Of a stretch of 64,000 bases of DNA, positions 8,203-16,031 are shown one piece after another. Below the pieces are notes generated by a model that ran no database searches, was not told the origin of the DNA, and saw only the letters and a program-made list of their open reading frames with translations. The translations under genes were made by a program, and so were the position numbers. Numbering within the stretch: position 1 is the first letter of the stretch; each line of letters opens with the position of its first letter. Source of the DNA: Arthrobacter sp. (GTDB lineage: Bacteria; Actinomycetota; Actinomycetes; Actinomycetales; Micrococcaceae); assembly GCA_031277795.1 (NCBI GenBank), contig JAITLQ010000005.1:62001-126000 (forward strand), written 5' to 3'.

Positions 8203-9098
8203 TGGTCTGGCTGGCCGTGCTGTGCGCCATCGCCTCTGCGGCGTTCCTGGCCTTCGGCACCCAGCGTCAGTCCTCTGCCGTGCAGGCGGACACGGGCGGC
8301 CTCGATGTCAATTCGCGCGGCATCATCCGGCTCCTGACCAACCCCCGCTGGCTCTTCGGCCTCGCGCTCATGGGCGTGGGCATGCTGCTCAACGTCGCGG
8401 CCCTGACGATGGCGCCGCTGACCGTGGTGCAGCCGCTCGGCGCGATCGCGCTCGTGATGACCACCATCATCAATTCGCGGGACCAGGGCATCAGCATCAA
8501 CCGGGCCACGTGGATCTCCATCATCGTGTGCATGACCGGTTCGGTGGCCTTCGTGCTGCTGGCCGTCAATGCGACGCACGAGGCCAAGCTCACGCCGCAG
8601 GCCGAATGGACCGTGGTGGGGCTGCTCGCCGTGGTGGTGGTGTTCTTCGGCGGCATCGCCTTTGCACGCCGCCGCCGGCCGCACGGGGCGTTCTTCTACA
8701 TCGTGGGAGCCGGCGTGCTGTTCGGCTTCACAGCAGTACTGGTGCGCACCATCGCCGTGGCCCTCACTCACTTCGACCGGGGCGTCCCGTTCTGGCTGCA
8801 GGTGCCGTGGCTGCCGCTCCTGGCCATCGTGATTGCCGGGCTCATGGGGCAGTACTTCAACCAGAACGCCTACTCCTCCGGGCCGCCGGAACTGGTGATC
8901 GCCGGTCTGACCGTGATCGATCCCATGGTGGGCGTGGCGATCGGCATTGTGATCTTGGGCGAGTTGCGCCCGGATGTGCACCCCGTCGTGGGTCTGTCCA
9001 TGGCGGGCGCGGCCATCGTTGCTATCGTGGGGGTCGTCGCCCTGTCCAGGCACCACCCGGACGTCCTGGCGCGCAAGGAAAAGCGCTCTAAGGAGTAG
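8202..9098 (+). CDS. DMT superfamily (EamA/NIPA-like) membrane transporter
   Basis: Protein of 298 residues with about nine hydrophobic helices in two halves, the general form of drug/metabolite transporters. Features such as LTNPRWLFGLALMGVGMLLN and GPPELVIAGLTVIDPM recall the NIPA/DMT-like actinobacterial group. A small charged segment (RKEKRSKE) ends the protein. Substrate unknown. It is coupled to the phosphatidyltransferase upstream and 53 bp from a glycosyltransferase downstream, so a link to glycolipid or precursor export is possible but is inference only. Confidence 0.75.
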   Translation: MVWLAVLCAIASAAFLAFGTQRQSSAVQADTGGLDVNSRGIIRLLTNPRWLFGLALMGVGMLLNVAALTMAPLTVVQPLGAIALVMTTIINSRDQGISINRATWISIIVCMTGSVAFVLLAVNATHEAKLTPQAEWTVVGLLAVVVVFFGGIAFARRRRPHGAFFYIVGAGVLFGFTAVLVRTIAVALTHFDRGVPFWLQVPWLPLLAIVIAGLMGQYFNQNAYSSGPPELVIAGLTVIDPMVGVAIGIVILGELRPDVHPVVGLSMAGAAIVAIVGVVALSRHHPDVLARKEKRSKE

Positions 9099-9151
9099 GC
9101 GACCCGCGCCATCGCACTCGGTGGGCGGACCCACAACAAGGAGTTCCCCAC

Positions 9152-10342
9152 GTGAGTGCCGAGCGGCCGCTGCGCATCCTCATCGCCTGCGACACCTACC
9201 CGCCGGACGTGAACGGCGCCGCCGTCTTCTGCTTCCGCCTGGCCACCGCCATGAGCGCGCGGGGTCACGAGGTGCACGTCGTCGCCGCGCGCACCGACAA
9301 CGGGCCGAGCTTCGTTGAGCACCGCCCCGAGGCGACCGTGCACCGCGTGAAGAGCCACAAGGCCCCCACGCACGAGAGCTATCGGCTGTGCGTGCCCGTG
9401 ACGGCCAACAAGGTCATCGCCCAGGTGATGGACGAGATCAAGCCGGACGTGGTGCACATCCAGTGCCACTACATGATCGGCAACGCGGCCCAGAAGCAGG
9501 CCACCAAGCGCGGCCTGCGCCTCATCGCCACGAACCACTTCATCCCGGAGAACCTCGAGCCCTTCCTCCCGTTCCCGCAGTGGTTCCTCGACATCGTCTC
9601 GAAGAACTCCTGGCGCGACATGGGCAAGATCATGGGTCACGCCGATGTGGTCACGACGCCCACGCCGCTCGCCGCCCGCGAGATGCGCGTCCGCGCCGGC
9701 CTCGAGCACGTCCTGGCGCTCTCCAATGGCATCGACTCGGCCAAGTACGAGGCCCGCGACGGCGAGGAGATCTCCCACCCCGGCCACCAGGTGGTGCTCT
9801 TTGCCGGGCGCCTCGCGGTGGAGAAGAACGTCGACGTGCTCATCCGCGCCATCGCCCGGCTCAAGGGGAGCAACCCTCCGCACCTGCGTCTCGTGGGTGA
9901 GGGGGAGCAACGCCCCAAGCTGCTCAAGCTGGCGCAGGACCTTGGCGTGGCCGATCGCGTGCACTTCCTCGGCTTCGTCGACGACGACGTGCTGCGCGAG
10001 GAGTACCTGGCCGCCGATGTGTTCTGCCAGCCGGGCACGGCCGAGCTGCAGTCCCTCGTGACGCTCGAGGCGCTCTCCGCCTCGCGCCCCGTGGTGCTTG
10101 CCAACGCGCTGGCGCTGCCGCACCTCGTGGACGAGGGCGTCAACGGCTTCCTGTTTGAGCCGGGCAACGACGCCGATCTGGCCCAGAAGCTGGAGGCGGT
10201 CCTTGACCTGTCTCCCGCCGACCGCGCCGCGATGGGCGAGGCAGGACACGCCAAGGCGCTGCAGCACGCGCAGCAGAAGACGATGGACACCTTCGAGGAC
10301 CTCTACCGCGGCGCGCCGGCCGCCAAGTACATGGGGGCCTGA
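9152..10342 (+). CDS. GT4 family glycosyltransferase (glycolipid type)
   Basis: Protein of 396 residues. The N-terminus (ILIACDTYPPDVNGAAVF) is the acceptor loop common in GT4 enzymes that glycosylate diacylglycerol or phosphatidylinositol, and the donor lobe has VVLFAGRLAVEKNVDVLI and TAELQSLVTLEALSASRPVV (E-x7-E). It probably extends a membrane glycolipid or lipomannan from a nucleotide sugar at the inner face of the membrane. The start is GTG at 9152 with AAGGAG 9 nt upstream. It ends the block that began with the other GT4 gene, and a strong terminator follows. Confidence 0.85.
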   Translation: MSAERPLRILIACDTYPPDVNGAAVFCFRLATAMSARGHEVHVVAARTDNGPSFVEHRPEATVHRVKSHKAPTHESYRLCVPVTANKVIAQVMDEIKPDVVHIQCHYMIGNAAQKQATKRGLRLIATNHFIPENLEPFLPFPQWFLDIVSKNSWRDMGKIMGHADVVTTPTPLAAREMRVRAGLEHVLALSNGIDSAKYEARDGEEISHPGHQVVLFAGRLAVEKNVDVLIRAIARLKGSNPPHLRLVGEGEQRPKLLKLAQDLGVADRVHFLGFVDDDVLREEYLAADVFCQPGTAELQSLVTLEALSASRPVVLANALALPHLVDEGVNGFLFEPGNDADLAQKLEAVLDLSPADRAAMGEAGHAKALQHAQQKTMDTFEDLYRGAPAAKYMGA

Positions 10343-10417
10343 ACCCCCGCGCGCGCGGCGCGGTGCCCACCCGAGCCGGGCACGCGCCGTCGGGCACCAG
10401 AACCCGCGCAAGAACGC

Positions 10418-10450
10418 AGCAGGGCCCCGTCACGCAGACGGGGCCCTGCT
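10418..10450 (+). terminator. Terminator after the GT4 gene
   Basis: A perfect 13-bp GC-rich stem (10418-10430 with 10438-10450) with a 7-nt loop, followed by CTTGTCTCTC. A second stem of 13 bp (10494-10506 with 10519-10531) lies in the same non-coding stretch before the convergent kinase gene and may serve that gene. No gene is supported in 10343-10590. Confidence 0.75.
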
Positions 10451-10590
10451 CTTGTCTCTCCTGCCCGCGTGCTCCTCGACCGTGGACACCACCGAGCTGG
10501 CCGGGACCGGGATCGCGATCCCGGCCAGCTCGGCGAGGCCGCCCAGGGTGGTGCCGGCGATGCCCAGGGTGCACGCTCCTCGTCCTCGTC

Positions 10591-11331
10591 CTAGGCCGAG
10601 GGCGGGTCCCCCGCGTCCCACAGCGCGCGATAGTAGGCCAGGCGCTGCGCGTCCGGGGTGACGCCGTAGGCGGCGAAGAAGGCCGGTTCCCAGCCCGGGC
10701 CGTAGTTGCGCTCCAGGTTGGCGGAAGCGACGGCGAGGTCGGCCCAGCGGTCGGCCACGCCGAGCGCCCCGAGGTCGACGTGGGCGGCCCAGTCCCCGCT
10801 CTCGGTGAGGAGGGTGTTGGGGGCGCAGGCGTCGCCGTGGCACACGACGGGCCGGTCGATGGGTGGGGCTTCCGGGAGGCGGGCCGCTGCGCCCGGTGGC
10901 AGCCGGTTCAGCCGGGAGGCGACGCCCCAGTCGAAGGGACAGCCGTAGACGGGGAGCGCCTCGTGGAGGGCCCGCAGGCCCGCGCCCAGGGCACGAACCG
11001 CGGGGCCGGGGTCCAGGAGCCAGCGCCGCTCGACGGCGTTGGCGTACGGGAGTGCCTCGGTCACGAGCCACTCGTGGGTGCCGTCGCTGCCGTGCTCAAG
11101 CACGCGGGGGACCGGCGTGTAGGGCGCGGCCCAGGCCAGGCGCGCCGCCTCGCCCGCCGCGCTCGTTTCGGGGTCGAGGGGCCCGTGCTTGATGTAGACG
11201 GCCCCCGGCCCCGAACCGGCGCGCACCGTGAGGGCACCCGCGCCGTTGAGCCACACGGGTTCGACGGCGCGCCCGCCGGCCAGCTCCAGGATCGTGGACG
11301 GCACCGGGATCTCGAGGGGAGGAACGCTCAC
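10591..11331 (-). CDS. APH(3')-like aminoglycoside/small-molecule phosphotransferase
   Basis: Protein of 246 residues of the protein-kinase-like APH superfamily. Visible elements: ATP-anchoring lysine in VYIKHG (K48), catalytic loop VCHGDACAPNTLL (H165, D167, N172), and the metal-binding DLG (D186-G188) continued as GVADRWADLAVA. The pair HGDAC-x-PN and DLG-x-LGVADR-x-x-D is characteristic of APH(3') kanamycin/neomycin kinases rather than of homoserine or choline kinases, and the end (YYRALWDAG) also fits. The length is slightly below the usual 260 or so residues. Whether it phosphorylates an aminoglycoside or an endogenous sugar cannot be told from sequence. It stands alone between hairpins. 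Confidence 0.8.
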   Translation of the reverse strand: MSVPPLEIPVPSTILELAGGRAVEPVWLNGAGALTVRAGSGPGAVYIKHGPLDPETSAAGEAARLAWAAPYTPVPRVLEHGSDGTHEWLVTEALPYANAVERRWLLDPGPAVRALGAGLRALHEALPVYGCPFDWGVASRLNRLPPGAAARLPEAPPIDRPVVCHGDACAPNTLLTESGDWAAHVDLGALGVADRWADLAVASANLERNYGPGWEPAFFAAYGVTPDAQRLAYYRALWDAGDPPSA

Positions 11332-11434
11332 GGTGTCGAGTGTTGCACGCGCGGGCGACGGGGCGGTGGCCCCGCGCCCGCGGCGGTTGCGTCGCGTCCG
11401 CGGCGCGACGACGCAGCGCGGGCAACCGGGCAGG

Positions 11435-12439
11435 CTAGAGCAGCGGAGCCGGAATCACCGCGCCCCGCAGCGCGCTCACGAGGTCCTCGGGTGCCGGGTT
11501 GTAGCCGCTGCCGCGGCGCACCTCCTTGCGCAGGGCGTCGATGACCGGTTCGGAGAGCAGGAGTTGCACCAGGACGCGCGGGTCGATGGCCGCCTGTTGC
11601 TGCCACACCGCGGCGATGGTGGAGCGCTTCAAGGCATCGTGGTGCAGGTGGAAGAGCAGGGCGGCATTTTCCTCGACGGAGGCGTCGTCGAAGAGATCCA
11701 CCTCGAAGACGAGGGTGGTGACCGCCTTTTCCCCTTGCGCCACCGAGACGTGATACGCCTGCCACACCTGACCATTGGTGAGGAAGCACCACTCGACGCC
11801 GCCTTTGACGGCATACGTCTCCACCTGACGCAGGTGCTGCTGCTTGAGCTTCTGCGCCACGCGCTTGACCTCGACGAAGGCCACGAGCTGCTTGTCGATG
11901 CGCAGGCCGTAGTCCGCGAATTCACCACGCACCACCATGAATTCGGTGGTCAGATCGTTGAACTTGTCGTAGCCGAGCGCGTCGCAGAGGAAGTCGGTGA
12001 TCAGCAAGCGGGTGTCGCCCTCGTTTGCGTCGCGCTTGAGCAGATCATGGAGCGGCTTGCGGAAGCTCTGGAGCGCCGTGCGGACGGAGGCCAAGGCGTT
12101 CTGTTCCCACTTGGGTTTGGCGTTCTTGGCAGCAGACCGCGTGCGCTTGGGCTTGGGGGCGTCCGTTTCAGCCTCCGCTGGGTCCGCGCCTTCCTCTGCC
12201 GTGGCTTCCGTCGAGGCAGCGGGCGTGCCATCCGCGCCGTCGTTCGGCGACTGAACAGCGGGCTCGGAGTCTGCGGCGGCGCCCGGCGCCGGGTACTGCT
12301 CCGTGAGCGGGTCGGGAGAGGTGCGGCCGGCGTCGGCGACGCGCGCGGTCCACGCCTCACCGTCCCACCAACGAGATTCGTGGTTTCCGGCGGGGTCCTG
12401 GAACCAGCCGGGTTCCGGTGCGGGGAGCGAAGCTGACAT
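11435..12439 (-). CDS. DUF2510 protein with HsdR N-terminal-type nuclease domain
   Basis: Protein of 334 residues. Residues 9-31 (PEPGWFQDPAGN, then RWWDGEAWT) form a DUF2510 motif, usually found in actinobacterial membrane or surface proteins. Residues 40-115 are a low-complexity acidic Ala/Pro/Glu linker. Residues 115-334 resemble the N-terminal nuclease domain of type I restriction subunit HsdR (HSDR_N): D177 in FADYGLRID and E190-V-K192 in AFVEVKR give the PD-(D/E)xK order, and LRQVETYA supplies the Gln-containing helix. No HsdR motor, HsdS or HsdM is nearby, so it is not a restriction operon. DNA cleavage is possible but unproven. Confidence 0.75.
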   Translation of the reverse strand: MSASLPAPEPGWFQDPAGNHESRWWDGEAWTARVADAGRTSPDPLTEQYPAPGAAADSEPAVQSPNDGADGTPAASTEATAEEGADPAEAETDAPKPKRTRSAAKNAKPKWEQNALASVRTALQSFRKPLHDLLKRDANEGDTRLLITDFLCDALGYDKFNDLTTEFMVVRGEFADYGLRIDKQLVAFVEVKRVAQKLKQQHLRQVETYAVKGGVEWCFLTNGQVWQAYHVSVAQGEKAVTTLVFEVDLFDDASVEENAALLFHLHHDALKRSTIAAVWQQQAAIDPRVLVQLLLSEPVIDALRKEVRRGSGYNPAPEDLVSALRGAVIPAPLL

Positions 12440-12604
12440 GACGGCCTTCCGTGGCGGCGGGTGATGACTCGGTTCTACCCCAGGTGGTCGGAACCGCCGT
12501 GGACCTCGGCAGGCGTGGCGTTGCGGCAGGAGGGCGTGGTTCGGAGGCAGACGCCGCGCCGGATACGATGGGCCAGGTTCGCGGCCTCGCGCCGCGAGTT
12601 GGAT

Positions 12605-12678
12605 GGGGCGATAGCTCAGTTGGTCAGAGCAGAGGACTCATAATCCTTGGGTCGTGGGTTCAAGCCCCACTCGCCCTA
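12605..12678 (+). tRNA. tRNA with CAU anticodon (elongator Met or Ile2)
   Basis: The 74-nt gene folds well: acceptor GGGGCGA with TCGCCCT (one G-U pair at the end), D arm GCTC, anticodon stem GAGGA/TCCTT around loop CTCATAA (anticodon CAT), and T arm GTGGG-TTCAAGC-CCCAC; CCA is not encoded. It is not the initiator, which has a mismatched first pair and GGG/CCC anticodon stem. CAU also occurs in tRNA-Ile2 carrying lysidine, and the arm AGGACTCATAATCCT resembles that type, so both identities stay open. A -10 box TACGAT at 12564-12569 lies upstream. Confidence 0.92.
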
Positions 12679-12683
12679 CCGGA

Positions 12684-12718
12684 AAGGGCCCGGCACCACG
12701 CGGTGGTGCCGGGCCCTT
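12684..12718 (+). terminator. Terminator after the CAU tRNA
   Basis: A perfect 16-bp stem (12684-12699 with 12703-12718) with a 3-nt loop starts 5 nt after the tRNA. The convergent VOC gene ends at 12741, so it may serve both strands. Confidence 0.75.
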
Positions 12719-12740
12719 GGTGTCTGCTGGACGGTGGTGC

Positions 12741-13169
12741 TCAGAGCTCCTCGGCGAGCATCACGATGATGTTGCTCGGCCCCGTGACGTAGCAGAGCCG
12801 GTAGAGGTCGCGGTAGCGCGCCACCGACCGCAGGGGAGCGTGGCCCAGGTCCGCGAGGCTGCCGAGGGCCTCATCCAAGTTGTCCACCCTGAAGGCCACT
12901 CGGTGCATGCCAATCTCGTTGGGCCGGGTGGGGTGGGTATCGATGGCCGTGGGGTGCAGGTATTCGAAGAGCTCCAGCTTTCCGAGCCCGTCCGGCGTGG
13001 CGAGGAGGGCGATCTTGGCGTGGTTGCCGTCCAGGTCCACCGCCTCGTCGCTCCAACCGCCCGAGACCTCGTCCCGGCCGAGCGCCGTGAGGCCGAGCGC
13101 TGAGAAGTACTCAATGGCTTCCTCGAGGTCCCTCACAGCGATGCCGACGTTCTCCAGAATGACGCTCAT
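12741..13169 (-). CDS. VOC family protein (glyoxalase/dioxygenase fold)
   Basis: Protein of 142 residues with two beta-alpha-beta-beta-beta modules: LENVGIAVRDLEEAIEYF near the start and EIGMHRVAFRVDNLDEAL in the second half, the usual paired N-termini of VOC domains. Possible metal ligands are H/E positions in KLELFEYLHP and MHRVAFRV. Substrate unknown. The ATG at 13169 was preferred to a GTG three codons upstream because it matches the start of family members. It is divergent from the acetyltransferase gene across a 322-bp gap. Confidence 0.8.
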   Translation of the reverse strand: MSVILENVGIAVRDLEEAIEYFSALGLTALGRDEVSGGWSDEAVDLDGNHAKIALLATPDGLGKLELFEYLHPTAIDTHPTRPNEIGMHRVAFRVDNLDEALGSLADLGHAPLRSVARYRDLYRLCYVTGPSNIIVMLAEEL

Positions 13170-13491
13170 GGTGTGCACCCTAGATCCCCAAGAAACCGCG
13201 CGAAAGGGGGCAAACGTCGTCGTGCAGTGCGGGCGCCTGGCGCGCCGGCGCCAGGCCGTTCATCTCCCCTTCATCCCTCACAGATTCTCCCCACCCACAG
13301 GTGGTCTTGCGGGGGCCAAAGAATGCGATATAAATGGTGCCTGGCCTCATCCTCGCACACCCGCCGAGGACGCTTTATCTCAAGCCTTGACCCCCTGATG
13401 TGCGCTGCTCCCGCGCCGAACGTGACTGAACTTTCGTGACTTGAGGCCCTCACCCCTCTTCAGCCCAATCCATCAGGATGGAGTCACGCCT
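13170..13491. other. Intergenic region between divergent genes
   Basis: 322 bp without a supported gene. It is less GC-rich than its surroundings. TTGCGG (13307-13312), a 16-nt spacer and TATAAA (13329-13334) could be a plus-strand promoter, but it would leave a leader of about 150 nt before the acetyltransferase start. Nothing else convincing was seen. Confidence 0.35.
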
Positions 13492-14049
13492 GTGTCCGTG
13501 TCCCTTGCCGCGCTCTCGCACGCCCACATCGACGAGGTGGTCCACCTCATTCAGGCCCCCGCCCGCCGCATGTTGGCGGACGCCGGGGCCACCCCCGAGG
13601 CAGCGCTCGCCCGCGTGGCGCGCCTCAAGGGGCCCGAGCAGATCCGCGAGATGCTCGAGCGCCCCGCCCCGGACGTCCTGCTCGGTGCGCGCGACGAGAC
13701 GGGTCAGCTGATCGGCGTGGGCGGGCTCAAGCTGACCGCCCCCGGCACGGCGGAGCTGCACACGCTCTACCTGGCCGAGTCGGCGCAGGGGAGGGGCCTC
13801 GGGCGGTTGCTGATGCAGGCGCGCATCGAACACGCCCGCCACACGGGCCTCGACGTGCTGCACCTGCGCACCGCCACGAGCAATGTGCGCATCCAGCGCT
13901 TGGCGGCCTCCCTCGGCTTCACGTTGCACGAGTACCTCGACTCCACGACCATGCCGGGCGTGGCCTGGCAGGTCTGGCGCCTGCCGCATCTGCAGCCGCT
14001 CGCGGCGGTGGCGCCGGCTCACGACAGGGACCTGTTGCTTCCGGCGTGA
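13492..14049 (+). CDS. GNAT family N-acetyltransferase
   Basis: Protein of 185 residues. The acetyl-CoA pocket is seen in TLYLAESAQGRGLGRLLMQA (Q-x-x-G-x-G, about residues 93-112), followed by TATSNVRIQRLAASLGF, the family's beta5-alpha4 element. The substrate is unknown. The start is ambiguous: GTG at 13492 (VSVSLAALS) fits family N-termini and has GGATGGAG 6 nt upstream; further in-frame starts exist upstream. No operon partner; a small membrane protein gene follows after 137 bp. Confidence 0.82.
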   Translation: MSVSLAALSHAHIDEVVHLIQAPARRMLADAGATPEAALARVARLKGPEQIREMLERPAPDVLLGARDETGQLIGVGGLKLTAPGTAELHTLYLAESAQGRGLGRLLMQARIEHARHTGLDVLHLRTATSNVRIQRLAASLGFTLHEYLDSTTMPGVAWQVWRLPHLQPLAAVAPAHDRDLLLPA

Positions 14050-14186
14050 GCCGGGCCGGTGCCGGCCCTGGGCGACGCAGGGGGCCCGGTAGTTACCGGA
14101 GAGTCGGCCCCCTGTCCTATGCTCGTGCTCTTGCACTGCCTCCGGTCGGCACCCCGATCGGTGTCCTCCCTGCCCCGAGGTCTTCC

Positions 14187-14666
14187 ATGCCGTCTTCCGC
14201 CGTCTGGCGCCTTGCCATCTTCTTGAGCGTGCTCTCGATCATCGCCACCGTGCTCAATGTGCTTCTCGGCGCGCCGCTTGGCGCGCAGGCGCTGGGCCTG
14301 GCCGGTGCGTTCGTGGCCACGTTCGGTGCCGCCTGCTACACCGTGGGCACGGGCTTCCCCGGGGCCAGGGGGGAAGGACTGAGGGGCGGCCTCAGCGGCC
14401 TGCTGGCCTCCGGCTTCGCCCTGTCTCTCATCACCGGCTTCTGGTCGGCCGTGCAGCAGCGGCTTTCGCCCGCCGCCTGGGACGTCGGCGCCGCGGTGTC
14501 GCTGCTCCTCTACATCGTGGCGTTCCTCATGGCCTGCACGCTGGCGTTCTGGTGCATCACGGAGCTGGTCCTGCGCGATCGCCAGCGCACCGCGGCCGCG
14601 GCACGGCCGGGCGCGGACACGGACGCGGATGCGGCCGAGCCCACCCAGAGCCAACCGCACCGCTAG
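14187..14666 (+). CDS. Small four-helix membrane protein, unknown function
   Basis: Protein of 159 residues with four hydrophobic helices (about residues 8-28, 31-55, 69-88 and 99-125) and a polar, Ala/Asp-rich cytoplasmic-type tail. No family motif was recognised. ATG at 14187 was chosen since it directly precedes the first helix; an earlier in-frame start would add 47 Arg/Gly/Pro-rich residues that look non-coding. A -10-like TATGCT lies at 14118-14123, and GTTACCGG, half of the arabinose operator described below, is at 14092-14099, possibly by chance. Confidence 0.6.
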   Translation: MPSSAVWRLAIFLSVLSIIATVLNVLLGAPLGAQALGLAGAFVATFGAACYTVGTGFPGARGEGLRGGLSGLLASGFALSLITGFWSAVQQRLSPAAWDVGAAVSLLLYIVAFLMACTLAFWCITELVLRDRQRTAAAARPGADTDADAAEPTQSQPHR

Positions 14667-14700
14667 GCGGCACCTCCCCGCATTGAGCACTGCCCGCGGA

Positions 14701-14706
14701 TATGAT
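14701..14706 (+). promoter_or_regulatory. -10 box of the LacI regulator gene
   Basis: TATGAT, close to consensus, lies 49 nt before the ATG of the LacI-type regulator. A correctly spaced -35 box is not evident. Confidence 0.5.
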
Positions 14707-14755
14707 GCCTTGCGCCGCCACCCGTCCACGGGGCGGCGTGACGGACAGGAGGGCC

Positions 14756-15775
14756 ATGGCCGAGTCTTCAGGGGCGCCGCAGGCGACCGGCTTGCGAGAG
14801 ATCGCCCGGTTGGCCGGCGTTTCACACCAGACCGTTTCGCGGGTCCTGAACGGCCACCCCAACATCCGGCCGGCCACGCGGGAGAAGGTCATGGCGGTCG
14901 TCAACGAGCAGAACTACCGCCCAAGCCGCGTGGCACGGGCCCTGGCCACGCGCCGCCACGAGCGCATCGGCGTGGTGGTCGACGGCGCATCCCAGAGCGG
15001 CCCCTCCAGCACGCTGCGGGCCATCGAGGCCGCGGCCTACGCCCGCGACTACACGATCAGCACCTTGACCGCCTCGCGCGAGGGCACGCCCATGCGGGAC
15101 GCCGTGAGCCATCTCGTGGATCACGGGATCGACGGCCTCATCGCCATCGCGCCGCGCACCGAGACGATCAGGGAGCTGCTCGGGGATCCCGGCGAACTCC
15201 CCGTGGTGGTCATCAACGCCGACGCGCCGCAGGACCGCAGCACCGTCTCCGTGGATCAGGCGGCCGGCTCGCGCCTGGCCATGGACCACCTGATCTCGCT
15301 GGGGCACCGCGTCATCATGCACATTGCCGGCCCCAGGGACTGGGCCGAGGCCCGCGCGCGCGAGGGGGCATGGCGCGAGCGTCTCGTGGTGGCCGGGTTG
15401 CCGGTCCGTCCGGCCCTGGTGGGGGACTGGACGGCGGACCGGGGGTACGTGCTGGCCGCGCAGGTGGCGCAGACGCCGGATTGCACCGCGGTGTTTGCCG
15501 CTAACGACCAGATGGCGCTCGGGCTCGTGCACGGGCTGCACGACGCCGGCCTGCGCGTCCCTGAGGACATCAGCGTGGTCGGCTTCGACGACCTCGCCGA
15601 GTCGGCGCACTACCTCCCGCCGCTCACCACGGTGCGGCAGGACTTCGAGGCCCTGGGCACGGCCTCGGTGATCGCGTTGCTCGAGCAGATCGGCCAGCCG
15701 GGCGGCACCACGCAGGCGCGCCGAATTCCGGCGGAACTGGTGCTGCGCGCGTCCACCGCCCCGCCCAGGGACTAA
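14756..15775 (+). CDS. LacI family regulator, probable arabinose repressor
   Basis: Protein of 339 residues. The N-terminal DNA-binding domain (LREIARLAGVSHQTVSRVLN, residues 12-31, then RPATREKV) is a textbook LacI HTH plus hinge; the rest is a periplasmic-binding-protein-like sugar domain ending in VVGFDDLAESAHYLPPLTTV. The adjacent downstream operon encodes a sugar importer and arabinose catabolism, so L-arabinose or a derivative is the likely inducer. Matching GTTACCGGTAAC-type palindromes, with the central CG usual for LacI operators, overlie the -10 boxes of that operon and of the GH43 gene. ATG at 14756 has ACAGGAGGG just upstream. Confidence 0.9.
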   Translation: MAESSGAPQATGLREIARLAGVSHQTVSRVLNGHPNIRPATREKVMAVVNEQNYRPSRVARALATRRHERIGVVVDGASQSGPSSTLRAIEAAAYARDYTISTLTASREGTPMRDAVSHLVDHGIDGLIAIAPRTETIRELLGDPGELPVVVINADAPQDRSTVSVDQAAGSRLAMDHLISLGHRVIMHIAGPRDWAEARAREGAWRERLVVAGLPVRPALVGDWTADRGYVLAAQVAQTPDCTAVFAANDQMALGLVHGLHDAGLRVPEDISVVGFDDLAESAHYLPPLTTVRQDFEALGTASVIALLEQIGQPGGTTQARRIPAELVLRASTAPPRD

Positions 15776-15834
15776 GCCGCCGGCTCGCGCGAGGCGCCGC
15801 CGCCCGTCGCTCGCCGCATTGTCGCCCCTTCCTG

Positions 15835-15864
15835 AGGACCCCAGCTCGCCCGAGCCGGGGTCCT
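15835..15864 (+). terminator. Terminator after the LacI gene
   Basis: AGGACCCC (15835-15842) pairs with GGGGTCCT (15857-15864), and after one mismatch the stem continues inward; TTGTCGTG follows. It separates the regulator transcript from the transport operon. Confidence 0.65.
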
Positions 15865-15918
15865 TTGTCGTGTCCGGGGGACGAAACATCGACGCCACGG
15901 AATGGACATTGTTGAAGA

Positions 15919-15966
15919 TGTGACTTGACACACGCCCGATTGTGACCGGTAACATGATCGTCACAA
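15919..15966 (+). promoter_or_regulatory. Promoter and operators of the arabinose transport/catabolism operon
   Basis: TTGACA (15925-15930) and TAACAT (15950-15955), 19 nt apart, form the promoter, about 70 nt before the first ATG. GTGACCGGTAAC (15942-15953) matches 11 of 12 bases of the perfect palindrome GTTACCGGTAAC found at the GH43 gene and overlies the -10 box, the position expected for a LacI-type repressor. A wider inverted repeat TTGTGAC/GTCACAA (15940-15946 with 15960-15966) frames it. A weak CRP-like site, TGTGA-N6-ACACG, lies at 15919-15934 over the -35 box. Confidence 0.65.
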
Positions 15967-16031
15967 CGTGAAGTGCACCACCCCCTGCGCCCCGCATCCG
16001 CGACAGGCGCCACACCCTGAGGAGAAATCCC

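Noticed and set aside
10430-10590. Small minus-strand reading frame with a plausible hydrophobic sequence after the APH-like gene
   Set aside because: No start codon with a ribosome site was found, and the frame runs through two strong hairpins.
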